Below, piece by piece: positions 7,375 to 14,043 of a stretch of 16,159 bases of DNA (its first letter is position 1; every line of letters begins with the position of its first letter). The position numbers were made by a program, and so were the translations under genes. The stretch lies in NCBI GenBank assembly GCA_018901615.1, contig JAHIEN010000031.1, positions 1 through 16,159 of the forward strand. The letters are read 5' to 3'. The notes under the pieces were generated by a model that worked only from the letters and a program-made list of their open reading frames with translations, did no database searches and was not told the DNA's origin. The stretch comes from Candidatus Omnitrophota bacterium. Its GTDB lineage: Bacteria; Omnitrophota; Gorgyraeia; Gorgyraeales; Gorgyraeaceae.

Positions 7375-7403
7375 ACTATATACTACCTGATACTATTTGT
7401 CAA
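7375..7403 (-). promoter_or_regulatory. Sigma-70 promoter of the merR-like/pilMN-O-P/secretin operon
   Basis: A perfect -35 TTGACA (7398-7403) and a -10 TATAGT (7375-7380, 5 of 6) are separated by exactly 17 bp. The predicted start, near 7368, leaves a leader of about 60 nt before the first gene. This is the only good promoter upstream of the operon, so all six genes probably depend on it. The spacer and flanks carry repeated GATAC/ATACTA words that could be part of an operator. Confidence 0.8.
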
Positions 7404-7413
7404 GGGAGGCATT

Positions 7414-7440
7414 GGCTCAGGCTCATAGCTCATGGCTCAT
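7414..7440 (-). repeat. Heptamer tandem repeat (ATGAGCY, about 4 units)
   Basis: On the minus strand the units are ATGAGCC, ATGAGCT, ATGAGCC and a final TGAGCC, uninterrupted. The array sits 10 bp upstream of the -35 box of the pilus operon and downstream of the previous gene's terminator. It may be a slippage-prone microsatellite or a binding-site array; its position makes either worth noting. Confidence 0.6.
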
Positions 7441-7463
7441 CATATTGAAAGTAAAAGAGTTAC

Positions 7464-7507
7464 AAAAAAATAGGGGAGTTAGAATTTTTCGTTATCTAAC
7501 CCCCCTA
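7464..7507 (-). terminator. Rho-independent terminator after the Ig-like exported protein gene
   Basis: Minus-strand arm TAGGGGGGTTAGA (7495-7507) pairs with TCTAACTCCCCTA (7471-7483): 13 bp with one G-U pair and an 11-nt loop. Seven T follow (7464-7470). This closes the transcript carrying the exported-protein gene and insulates the pilus operon promoter. Confidence 0.88.
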
Positions 7508-7512
7508 CGAGG

Positions 7513-7565
7513 TGTTCGAGGTTAAGCCTCGAACAGTCAAATTGTTCGAGGCTTAACCTCGAACA
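7513..7565. repeat. Perfect 23-bp inverted repeat, double hairpin
   Basis: Positions 7513-7535 and 7543-7565 are perfect reverse complements separated by 7 nt. Each arm is also a hairpin in itself (TGTTCGAGG - 5 nt - CCTCGAACA). The element can therefore fold as one long stem or as two tandem hairpins. It starts 5 nt after the stop of the exported-protein gene and just before the terminator. It could protect the mRNA 3' end from exonucleases or be a mobile palindromic repeat. Confidence 0.85.
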
Positions 7566-7570
7566 GTGCC

Positions 7571-9376
7571 TTACTCTTTTTTCCAGAACCTGAAAGGCTT
7601 CTTTTCTTTTTGGTCCGGCTTCACAGTTCCCTTAGAGCTTATAGTCCATGTCCTCTCTGCAGGTATCGGGTCTATCTCATCCGCGTCTATATCGCCGTTA
7701 TTATTGACGTCCTTAGCCGCTTGTACCTTGAAATAGTGATTATCTTCGGAAAGCTTTTCCTTTTTCGCAAAGGCCTGGGTTGACCAATCAGACCATTCCT
7801 CATCGTCAAACTTCCACCTGAACATGCATCCAGTCTCTGTGGCCTTGAATGTGAAGAGGGCGTCTATGGAGGCAGTAATAAGGTTTGGCCCGCTGGTTAT
7901 TATTGTATCCGGGGCTATGATTACAAGTTCTATAGTGTCGCTGAAAATCTCGGATATATTCCCCGCGTTATCCTGGAACCTTATGTAAACCTTCCTCGTG
8001 CCGCTTATAGCAGACAATATCCAGTTATCTTTCTTTGTGCTGAAAACCTCCCATGGCTCAGTGTCAAATACTCCGTCATTAGATATAGACATATTTTTGA
8101 CACCTGTAGTGGAGTCTGCCGCGCTTATGGTCAGGTTTACATAAATTGAATTGGTAAGCGCGTCCTGATTATTTACAATTATAGACCCGCTAGGGGGCCT
8201 TGTATCCACCAGAAAACTCCATACCAGCGGTGATGTCTTATTGCCTACAATATCGCTCACCTCAAGCGATATTACATTGTCTCCCTCGCTTAAAGGCGTT
8301 GAAGGAATATAGACAATACTCTGGGTATTCTGGTCATAGCTTGCCATAGCGCTTGCGCGGTTTACCTTCATTGTTATGCCATCAGGGTCAACTCCGCTAT
8401 TTTCATCTGAGACTCTTATGGAAATAGTAGGGGCATCAGTAGCTATTGTAGTACCATTAGAAGGAGAGTAGATCCCTACTACAGGAGCGCCTCTGTCAAC
8501 CCATATCTCGAAATTGGCAATCTCTGTCCAGTTTCCAGCAGTATTCTGCGCCTTAAGATTAAAAACCCTTAGCCCGTCACTGAGCATGTTTTCTTCTGTC
8601 TGATAAGACGTGCTTTTTGTATCAATCTGGTCATCAGGCAGGTTTCCCCATGCATAGCTATAGCCGACAACATCCACGCCTGTTACAGGATACTCCCAGT
8701 ACATGTAAGGCGTTGCGCAATCCTGCCAGAGTTTGGCAGGTATGTCCGCGCCTGCAGGAGACACTCTTGCCCATATCACAGGCACTTCCAGACTGACTGT
8801 GCTCAGCCTGAAACCGTTCTGAGCAACCTGCCATCCTGAATAATCAAAACCATCACTTACCCTTACGCGCCATCTGTAACTAACACCCTGCTCTTCTGTA
8901 GGCAATATCGGTGTTGTAAAACTCTTGTCAGCAGAAGCTATGAGACCTGAATTAACTGTAAAGGTCTTGAAGTTATCCTTTGAGACTTGCACCTGATAGT
9001 AGCGCTGAGGGTCTGCGTCTTTATCCTCATATAACCATGTAAGCGTAGGCGTATCGTCTACGACAATCTCACCTTCATCAAAAGACATGACAACAATATT
9101 AGGAATAGCATTGGTGGTGGAAAGCAGGCCTGCATAAATCTTGTAGCTGGTGCCTGTGGCAGTTTTTGCGCCAAGGGGAAAACCCACGCTATTTTCAGTA
9201 TTATAACTAGTGGAGGCGCCGCTCAAACCACCGCCATCAACAGCCGCGGTATGCAGTTTATAGTTCTCACTGCTGGAGATAGCGGCAAGGGAAACACCTG
9301 TAAAAATAAAAAAGACCGCTACTAAAAATATAGCGGCCTTATTAAGATTTATATTTTTTAAATATGTCTTAACCAT
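7571..9376 (-). CDS. Exported multi-domain protein with FN3/Ig-like repeats
   Basis: An unrecognised secreted or surface protein of 601 residues. The frame is open back to a TTG at 9418, but ATG 9376 is preferred: MVKTYLKN, then the hydrophobic core AAIFLVAVFFIFTGVSLA, forms an ordinary signal peptide. Neither start has a good ribosome-binding site. Numbered from the TTG: a Gly/Ser-rich region (50-100) ending SYKIYAGLLS; an FN3-like domain (106-206) with YYQVQVSKD and YRWRVRVSDGFDYSGW; further beta domains at about 207-310 and 310-405 (DRGAPVVGIYSPSNGTTI, VSDIVGNKTSPLVW); another at 405-500; and a last one from 503 (PDTIITSGP...) ending in TWTI. DVNNNGDIDADEID near 570-583 resembles a Ca2+-binding loop. 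The C-terminal tail is basic. It probably acts outside the cell or at its surface, possibly as a substrate of the secretion system encoded next door; that link is inference. Confidence 0.75.
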   Translation of the reverse strand: MVKTYLKNINLNKAAIFLVAVFFIFTGVSLAAISSSENYKLHTAAVDGGGLSGASTSYNTENSVGFPLGAKTATGTSYKIYAGLLSTTNAIPNIVVMSFDEGEIVVDDTPTLTWLYEDKDADPQRYYQVQVSKDNFKTFTVNSGLIASADKSFTTPILPTEEQGVSYRWRVRVSDGFDYSGWQVAQNGFRLSTVSLEVPVIWARVSPAGADIPAKLWQDCATPYMYWEYPVTGVDVVGYSYAWGNLPDDQIDTKSTSYQTEENMLSDGLRVFNLKAQNTAGNWTEIANFEIWVDRGAPVVGIYSPSNGTTIATDAPTISIRVSDENSGVDPDGITMKVNRASAMASYDQNTQSIVYIPSTPLSEGDNVISLEVSDIVGNKTSPLVWSFLVDTRPPSGSIIVNNQDALTNSIYVNLTISAADSTTGVKNMSISNDGVFDTEPWEVFSTKKDNWILSAISGTRKVYIRFQDNAGNISEIFSDTIELVIIAPDTIITSGPNLITASIDALFTFKATETGCMFRWKFDDEEWSDWSTQAFAKKEKLSEDNHYFKVQAAKDVNNNGDIDADEIDPIPAERTWTISSKGTVKPDQKEKKPFRFWKKE

Positions 9377-9418
9377 ATATATAATATTGATTATATTCTT
9401 CAGGCCTTTAAGAATCAA

Positions 9419-9487
9419 GGGTTTTTTTATATATTATGTAATACTTTCAATGTTAGGTTACACTTTTATACCATCCAGGCCAGTGTC
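9419..9487. other. AT-rich upstream region of the exported-protein gene
   Basis: No gene is seen here. The stretch contains TTGAAA and several TATA-like words on the minus strand, but no -35/-10 pair with proper spacing, so the promoter of the exported-protein gene is not identified. Confidence 0.4.
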
Positions 9488-9661
9488 CTGCCAGTGCTGG
9501 TGGGGCCGTTCGGCACTGGAAAATTTTGCCGTGCGCTACGGTTTACGGCTTGCTTCTGTGTCTATCTATCGCAGGCTACCCAGATCGAAGCTCGCCGTAA
9601 TCCCTTGCGCACTTTTGCCAAAATTTTCCTAATGTGCTTCAGACCCCACCAGCACTGGCAG
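9488..9661. repeat. 174-nt imperfect palindrome (large hairpin)
   Basis: The ends are a perfect 18-bp inverted repeat (CTGCCAGTGCTGGTGGGG, 9488-9505, against 9644-9661). Pairing continues inward in register: GCAC; GGAAAATTTTG (9518-9528) with CAAAATTTTCC (9619-9629); GTGCGC (9531-9536) with GCGCAC (9607-9612); TTACGGC (9543-9549) with GCCGTAA (9594-9600); and GCTTC (9552-9556) with GAAGC (9587-9591). About 51 pairs surround a 30-nt loop. There is no coding content I trust. It looks like a MITE-type element or a structured RNA. No clear target-site duplication is seen at its ends. Confidence 0.8.
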
Positions 9662-9858
9662 TCTAGCGGTCTTTATATTATGAGAGATATAGCTTGTCTT
9701 TCTGCCCTGGCAGGGACTTAAGAAAAGCCTTTTTCTTTTGCGAACAACAGGACTACCGCATAATTACATATACTGCCTGTCAAAACAAAAGGGAGCGAGG
9801 CCCAACTCTACATAATACTTTATAGTCAGTTATATCTATTAGGCCGAGCGCCCTTCGA
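9662..9858. other. Non-coding spacer with one short palindrome
   Basis: No gene or promoter is recognised. GCCCTGGCAGGG at 9704-9715 is repeated exactly at 9961-9972 inside the REP-like cluster; both copies sit between CTTT/AAAG-type flanks and can form hairpins. Confidence 0.5.
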
Positions 9859-9979
9859 CCCTTCGATAAACTCAGGGTCGAACCCTGAGCTGGTCGAAGG
9901 GTTCGACTGCGCTCAGGATTGTTCGAAGGGTGGTGAGCTAGTCGAACCATCTTTTCGAAGGCCCTGGCAGGGCGAAAAG
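9859..9979. repeat. REP-like cluster of three palindromes
   Basis: The first palindrome (9859-9901) pairs CCCTTCGA with TCGAAGGG, and inside it CTCAGGGT with ACCCTGAG around a 3-nt loop. The second (9901-9947) pairs GTTCGAC with GTCGAAC and GCTCA with TGAGC. The third (9951-9979) pairs CTTTTCG with CGAAAAG and encloses GCCCT/AGGGC. The CCCTTCGA/CTCAGGGT word pair is a repeat type I know from many environmental bacterial genomes. It lies downstream of the giant pseudopilin gene, where such elements often protect mRNA 3' ends. Confidence 0.8.
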
Positions 9980-10039
9980 ACATTGGGCTGGGACGTGCGC
10001 AGCGTAACGGAACATTGCAAGTATTATATTTTTTATATT

Positions 10040-13000
10040 TTATCGCTCGAAGACTGCCCAGATCTTTTTCTCTGAAAAGACCTTGTCTTTGTCAATGACC
10101 TGGCCTGTTACTATAATGCGGTAGATATCCGAGTGGACGGTAATCAGATTGACGATCTGCTTAAATCTAAGTTTCTTGTCTGTCTCTTCTGAGCCTAAGG
10201 CATCCGCGGAAACCAGATCGCCTATGCCAAACCCTAGATTGTTTTTATTACCGAATGGCCTGTTACTTATGATGCTGCCCGCGATCTGTTCATCAATGCC
10301 AGGCAAGACACTCAATACCTTAGCGGAGGCAGTATTTATATTTACCCTGCCTTCAATAAAGTTTAAAGGGTCTAGCCTTATAAAATCAAAATGCGCGCCG
10401 CCTGTTTTGGAGGTATTTTTTATTTTCAACTCCAGAATGCCGCTTGCCGTTGATACAGCGCTGCCTGTTCCGACCTCTATGTTACCAAAAAGTATAGCCC
10501 CGTCAGGGCCAGGCGTAAGAAAAGGCGTAAAGGCAGTCCAGGTACCATCAGATAGACGGATAGACGCTGATATCTCCTCTTCTTCGCCTCCAAATATCCT
10601 TAATATATAATATCCGTTTTTAAGGCCGTCTTTTTCCTCCCACCTCCACATGCCCACAGAATCCACTGTGCCGCTTTCAAAATGGTCTGTATATGGAAAT
10701 GCCCTTTGAACAAGTTTCCAGCCGCCTTCTGAGCCAGGGACTATACAACCCTCTGCCTCCAGCCTTAAGCCAAATACTGTCAACCTGTCAGCTATCTTAG
10801 CGACGTCGTCCATTGGAACCATTTTCCACTCTTCCAGGCTCAATGGTACATAGGCGATTTCGCCCGGGGATGAGAAATTTTTATTTTTCACAATGACCTC
10901 TGTTATGTCATGCTCTATTATCTCTTCTCCTATTTCCTCTTTCATGCCATCGTTATTATTTGGCAATCCCGGGGTCGCGCCTTTTTCAGCTTTTGACAAA
11001 TACCAGTTATCCGGGACGCCATTAGAATTAGAGTCCAGGACATAACTAGGGTCTGAACGTTCCATGCTTATATTTGAATTAACTTCTCCGGAAAAATATT
11101 CCACTGTATCCACGATATGCCCCATGGGATCTTTTAGCGTAATAATGTTCCCCCCGGGGAAAGCATCATCAGAAAGAAGATCTGAGGAATAACTGATCGA
11201 GCGTAAAAAATGGAGTTCAGCTGAGTTCTCTCTTCCCCAGATGGATACAAAAGATATGCCGTTACCGTCAATACCGCTTTGAGAATCATCCTTGTCAACG
11301 CATAGCGCAAGATGGCCATGCGGAGCCATGACTGTGCCCAGCGGAATAGAAGCAGGCCACCCTCCCAAGCTGGGACCCTCTATGCTCCAGCCTCCAAGAT
11401 TGACTTCCGAGGACGTAAGGTTCACCAGCTCTATATATTCACCGTCAGGCTCCTGTCTCAATTCTATGGATTTAAAAGAAGTCAACCCTGTCGCAAGATT
11501 ATTCTGTATGCTTACAGTCAATTTTCCACCACTGACCTCAACAGTCTCTCCTGACTCAAAGAAATCACCGTGCATCATGTCACTCGAACGAGAACCATCT
11601 ATCTCAACATCTCCTATTGTCTGGCCTGATCCGATCCCGAAAAGCTTTGCGTAATAATGCCCGTCGGGTATATCACGCCAGGTCCATGTCCCCTCGCCTG
11701 CGCGGCCGCCTTTTGGTTCACTATTCTGATAATAACTCCCCTGCCACTGCCAGTCACCGCCTGGTTCCTGAGTAATGAAAGTGCCTCTGATAATAACAGG
11801 CTTGACCATGATCTCGCTTATTCTTATGCCTTCCACGCCCCGCACCTCCACAGAACTAAAACCTTCCTGACCAAGCCTAGGATATAACTCCAGGTGAGAA
11901 AAATAACAAATGTTATCTTTCCCGGAACAAGTAATAGTCAGGTTCAATATCCTGTTTTCAAACGAAACAGGGCCCCTCCTAAGTATCTCTCCATGCTTCA
12001 ATGACGATTGAGTTTTGCCGTTTATGTCAACATCTCCTATTAATTCATCCTGGACGCCGAACACCCCGATATAATATTCTCCTTCCGGCAAGTTCATCCA
12101 GGTAATGACAAGCGCCTCGCCTTCCGGCACGTCGCTTTCATAGTGGCCGTTTTTCCAGATCCAGTCTCCTATAGGCCCTCTATTTACCGCATAGAGCCTG
12201 TTGTATAATTTTGTGACAACGCTCTGGCTGAAATCTTCGTCGCAGCCATCTATTATATTAACTGCCTTCTGAAACGGGTCTGTGCATCCAGCCTCTTCTA
12301 AAAGTATCGCCAAAGACGAGGCATTCATGAAATTTATGTTCTCCCTCAGCCTTCCCTGCACATCAGTATTTTTTTCCATTGAATAAGATGTTATATGCGC
12401 GATTATGTTATTGAGTTTATCTTTAGGTATGGAATCTATTTTCGCCAGCTCAAAAGGCGTCTGCAAGGCATTATCATCTCCATACGAAGAATCCGGGACA
12501 AATTCCATGGGCTCATCTATGCCCTCGCCAGCTTCGTCTATTATCCCGTCAGCGTTATTATCTATTCCGTCTGAACCGAACACCCGCTGGTTTTGGTTAT
12601 CGTCAAAGCCGGCCACGCCAGGCCCGCCATCAGGGCCATATCTATAATCTATTATGCCTTCGTACGCTTTTTCGGGATCTGCAAGATTAAAAGAGGCAAG
12701 AAATTTTTTAAGGTCTAATTCGTAAGGTGTCCAGCCCTCTGTCACTTTTAAAGGAGAGAGATTTTGTTTGTCCGCGATATTTATATTTAAAAAACTTGTT
12801 TCGTCTCTCGCTAAAACCGCGTACCGGCCGATCGCATCGCCAATATCATTATACACATATATCCATTTTGAATCATTTTCTCCGTCTCCGTCGTTATCTA
12901 CATCAGAACCTGTAAAGGCTGTATACCATTTATCCTCGAAGCTATCTATTTCTTTGTCATCTTCCTTCAGAACGGCCTGGGCGTAGCTGATCCCAGCCTC

Positions 13001-13150
13001 TGCAAGATACGAAGCCCTCGTCGCCTCAAGATAATTTGTAGCAGCCTTTAATTCAAGGCGCATTGTAAAGGCAAAGGACACGGCCATTATACCCGCGACC
13101 GCCAGTACACTTACGACCAGTATTAGCGCAATGCCATCATTGTCTTTCAT
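10040..13150 (-). CDS. Giant GspK-like minor pseudopilin with lamin-tail and repeated beta modules
   Basis: A 1036-residue protein, about three times the length of usual GspK (around 320). The N-terminus MKDNDG^IALILVVSVLAV has a class III prepilin-like cleavage site after Gly6 and no Glu at +5, as in GspK, followed by the EAGISYA helix. FLNINIAD (120-127) and GRVNINTASAKVLSVLPGI (934-952), with the following segment to about 975, match the GspK helix-hairpin-helix halves at either end. Asp/Asn-rich loops occur at 83-93 (DVDNDGDGEND) and 194-206. In between lie three similar beta modules (about 325-425, 463-565 and 808-930) with GDW-W / G-Y-I-FG / S--L motifs. A lamin-tail domain runs from ISEIMVKP (444) through GEYIELVNLTSSEVNLGGWSIE (key residues at 570-591) to NWYLSKAEKGATPGLPN (715-731). 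No strong ribosome-binding site precedes the ATG. It would cap a pseudopilus tip. Confidence 0.82.
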   Translation of the reverse strand: MKDNDGIALILVVSVLAVAGIMAVSFAFTMRLELKAATNYLEATRASYLAEAGISYAQAVLKEDDKEIDSFEDKWYTAFTGSDVDNDGDGENDSKWIYVYNDIGDAIGRYAVLARDETSFLNINIADKQNLSPLKVTEGWTPYELDLKKFLASFNLADPEKAYEGIIDYRYGPDGGPGVAGFDDNQNQRVFGSDGIDNNADGIIDEAGEGIDEPMEFVPDSSYGDDNALQTPFELAKIDSIPKDKLNNIIAHITSYSMEKNTDVQGRLRENINFMNASSLAILLEEAGCTDPFQKAVNIIDGCDEDFSQSVVTKLYNRLYAVNRGPIGDWIWKNGHYESDVPEGEALVITWMNLPEGEYYIGVFGVQDELIGDVDINGKTQSSLKHGEILRRGPVSFENRILNLTITCSGKDNICYFSHLELYPRLGQEGFSSVEVRGVEGIRISEIMVKPVIIRGTFITQEPGGDWQWQGSYYQNSEPKGGRAGEGTWTWRDIPDGHYYAKLFGIGSGQTIGDVEIDGSRSSDMMHGDFFESGETVEVSGGKLTVSIQNNLATGLTSFKSIELRQEPDGEYIELVNLTSSEVNLGGWSIEGPSLGGWPASIPLGTVMAPHGHLALCVDKDDSQSGIDGNGISFVSIWGRENSAELHFLRSISYSSDLLSDDAFPGGNIITLKDPMGHIVDTVEYFSGEVNSNISMERSDPSYVLDSNSNGVPDNWYLSKAEKGATPGLPNNNDGMKEEIGEEIIEHDITEVIVKNKNFSSPGEIAYVPLSLEEWKMVPMDDVAKIADRLTVFGLRLEAEGCIVPGSEGGWKLVQRAFPYTDHFESGTVDSVGMWRWEEKDGLKNGYYILRIFGGEEEEISASIRLSDGTWTAFTPFLTPGPDGAILFGNIEVGTGSAVSTASGILELKIKNTSKTGGAHFDFIRLDPLNFIEGRVNINTASAKVLSVLPGIDEQIAGSIISNRPFGNKNNLGFGIGDLVSADALGSEETDKKLRFKQIVNLITVHSDIYRIIVTGQVIDKDKVFSEKKIWAVFER

Positions 13151-13158
13151 TATTTCTC

Positions 13159-13187
13159 ATTATATCCAATTCCTGATAAAAAAACAA
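13159..13187 (-). promoter_or_regulatory. Possible promoter of the giant pseudopilin gene, overlapping a terminator
   Basis: A perfect -10 TATAAT (13159-13164) lies 17 bp from a poor -35 TTGTTT (13182-13187). The -35 falls in the T-tract/stem of the upstream gene's terminator. Transcription would begin at or next to the ATG at 13150, giving a leaderless mRNA, which fits the lack of a clear ribosome-binding site. Confidence 0.42.
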
Positions 13188-13224
13188 CCCCGCACCTTCT
13201 TTTTTGAAAGCGCGAGGTTGTTTT
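13178..13224 (-). terminator. Rho-independent terminator after the mechanosensitive-channel-like gene
   Basis: Minus-strand arm AAAACAACCTCGCGC (13210-13224) pairs with GTGCGGGGTTGTTTT (13181-13195): 15 bp with two G-U pairs and a 14-nt loop. A run of seven T follows (13178-13184, the last bases of the stem contributing). Confidence 0.87.
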
Positions 13225-13245
13225 ATACGGATCCTTCAGATGCTC

Positions 13246-13923
13246 CTATTTACTCTTTAGCTTTGTAACAAAATCCTGCATTAATTTACCCGCGATATCC
13301 TTTGAACCCAGGCCCACTGCTATTGCAAGCGCAAGGCCTATCGAAGCGAGGGTTATGTTTATCGCAAAGTTCAATATAGACGATGCGATATTCAACTGTT
13401 CCAAAGTTATCACCGCAGCAAATATCATAATCACTATCTGTGTAAGCTGACCAAGAAATTTTGCCTGAGGTATTCCGGCGTTACTAGAGGCAGTACGCAC
13501 CACCGTTCCTATCATGCTAGAGAAAAATATACCCAGGGCCAGTATAAACATGGCAGCGATTACATTGGGTATGTACAGAATTACCTTGTCCAGCAATGCC
13601 GCCGCGACTGTCATGCCAAGGGCATTTAAAGAAGTCATAAATACCAATAACATAATAAGCCAATAGACGAGCACCCCTATCAATTCAGACAGCGTGTGCC
13701 TTATCCCGCCCCGTCTTAAGACATCACCAAGACCTGACTTTTCGCTGGCTGTGTCCAACTGGATCAGCTTTAACAGCTTCACCATCAGATTCTTAAGGAA
13801 CCCTGCCACGATCCAACCTACTATAAGTATTACGAGTACGCCTATAAGCGTAGGCAGAAATCCAGCTACCCTTGCCAGCATCTCTGTTACCGGCTCCATT
13901 ACTATAGCATTCCAATCCATCAT
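13246..13923 (-). CDS. Small mechanosensitive-channel-like membrane protein (conserved TM-helix repeat family)
   Basis: A 225-residue integral membrane protein with about five hydrophobic helices (roughly 22-43, 78-98, 117-140, 158-176 and 183-206). It contains two copies of the 'conserved TM helix' unit associated with MscS-like channels and CmpX-type proteins. The first is GFLPTLIGVLVILIVGWIVA (21-40) with its amphipathic tail; the second is YIPNVIAAMFILALGIFFSS (117-136). The end, VGLGSKDIAGKLMQDFV, resembles the pore-lining helix region of MscS (GLGS-D), but the large cytoplasmic beta domain is absent. It may sense membrane tension or shape; channel activity is not established for this short form. 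ATG 13923 follows a very strong AAGGAGG ribosome-binding site. The gene is monocistronic: it has its own promoter and a terminator. Confidence 0.8.
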   Translation of the reverse strand: MMDWNAIVMEPVTEMLARVAGFLPTLIGVLVILIVGWIVAGFLKNLMVKLLKLIQLDTASEKSGLGDVLRRGGIRHTLSELIGVLVYWLIMLLVFMTSLNALGMTVAAALLDKVILYIPNVIAAMFILALGIFFSSMIGTVVRTASSNAGIPQAKFLGQLTQIVIMIFAAVITLEQLNIASSILNFAINITLASIGLALAIAVGLGSKDIAGKLMQDFVTKLKSK

Positions 13924-13929
13924 ACCCCC

Positions 13930-13962
13930 CTCCTTTCTAGTTCTTTTGCTTTGCTAGTGGAG
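13930..13962 (-). promoter_or_regulatory. Possible hairpin sequestering the ribosome-binding site of the membrane-protein gene
   Basis: In the leader, CTCC (13959-13962) can pair with GGAG (13930-13933) of the ribosome-binding site, and CTAG (13954-13957) with CTAG (13937-13940). This would hide the site from ribosomes. The pairing is short, so this is a suggestion. Confidence 0.35.
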
Positions 13963-13995
13963 AACTGACTAATCTTTAGCTCCCAAGTCAGTTCT
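13961..13995 (-). promoter_or_regulatory. 10-bp hairpin in the leader of the membrane-protein gene
   Basis: AGAACTGACT (13986-13995 on the minus strand) pairs perfectly with AGTCAGTTCT (13961-13970) around a 15-nt loop. It shares two bases with the ribosome-site hairpin just downstream, so the two cannot both form completely. No T-tract follows, so it is not a terminator. Confidence 0.6.
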
Positions 13996-14006
13996 TCTAA
14001 CCAGAA

Positions 14007-14035
14007 ACTATACCCTATGAACATGAAATCGTCAA
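14007..14035 (-). promoter_or_regulatory. Sigma-70 promoter of the mechanosensitive-channel-like gene
   Basis: TTGACG (14030-14035, 5 of 6) and TATAGT (14007-14012, 5 of 6) are spaced by 17 bp, just downstream of the gpmA stop. The predicted start is near 14000, leaving a leader of about 77 nt. Its -10 hexamer is identical to that of the pilus operon promoter. Confidence 0.78.
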
Positions 14036-14043
14036 GGGTAGGG

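Noticed and set aside
9488..9661. Possible integron attC site
   Set aside because: Size and palindromy fit, but there is no GTTRRRY/RYYYAAC core pair and no integrase or cassette context.
9387..9721. Two overlapping plus-strand reading frames of 75-81 codons
   Set aside because: They run through the 174-nt palindrome, have no ribosome-binding site and read in atypical composition; the palindrome explains the open frames.
9859..9979. Possible CRISPR array
   Set aside because: The repeats are palindromic, of unequal length and without regular spacers; no cas genes nearby.
9780..9983. A 67-codon minus-strand reading frame through the REP-like region
   Set aside because: Its residues (PERSRTLRPAQGSTLSLSKG) are the well-known spurious translation of the CCCTTCGA/CTCAGGGT palindromes; no ribosome-binding site, no other coding signs.
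13961..13995. Terminator between gpmA and the channel-like gene
   Set aside because: A good hairpin, but no T-tract follows it and it lies downstream of a strong promoter, so it belongs to the leader.
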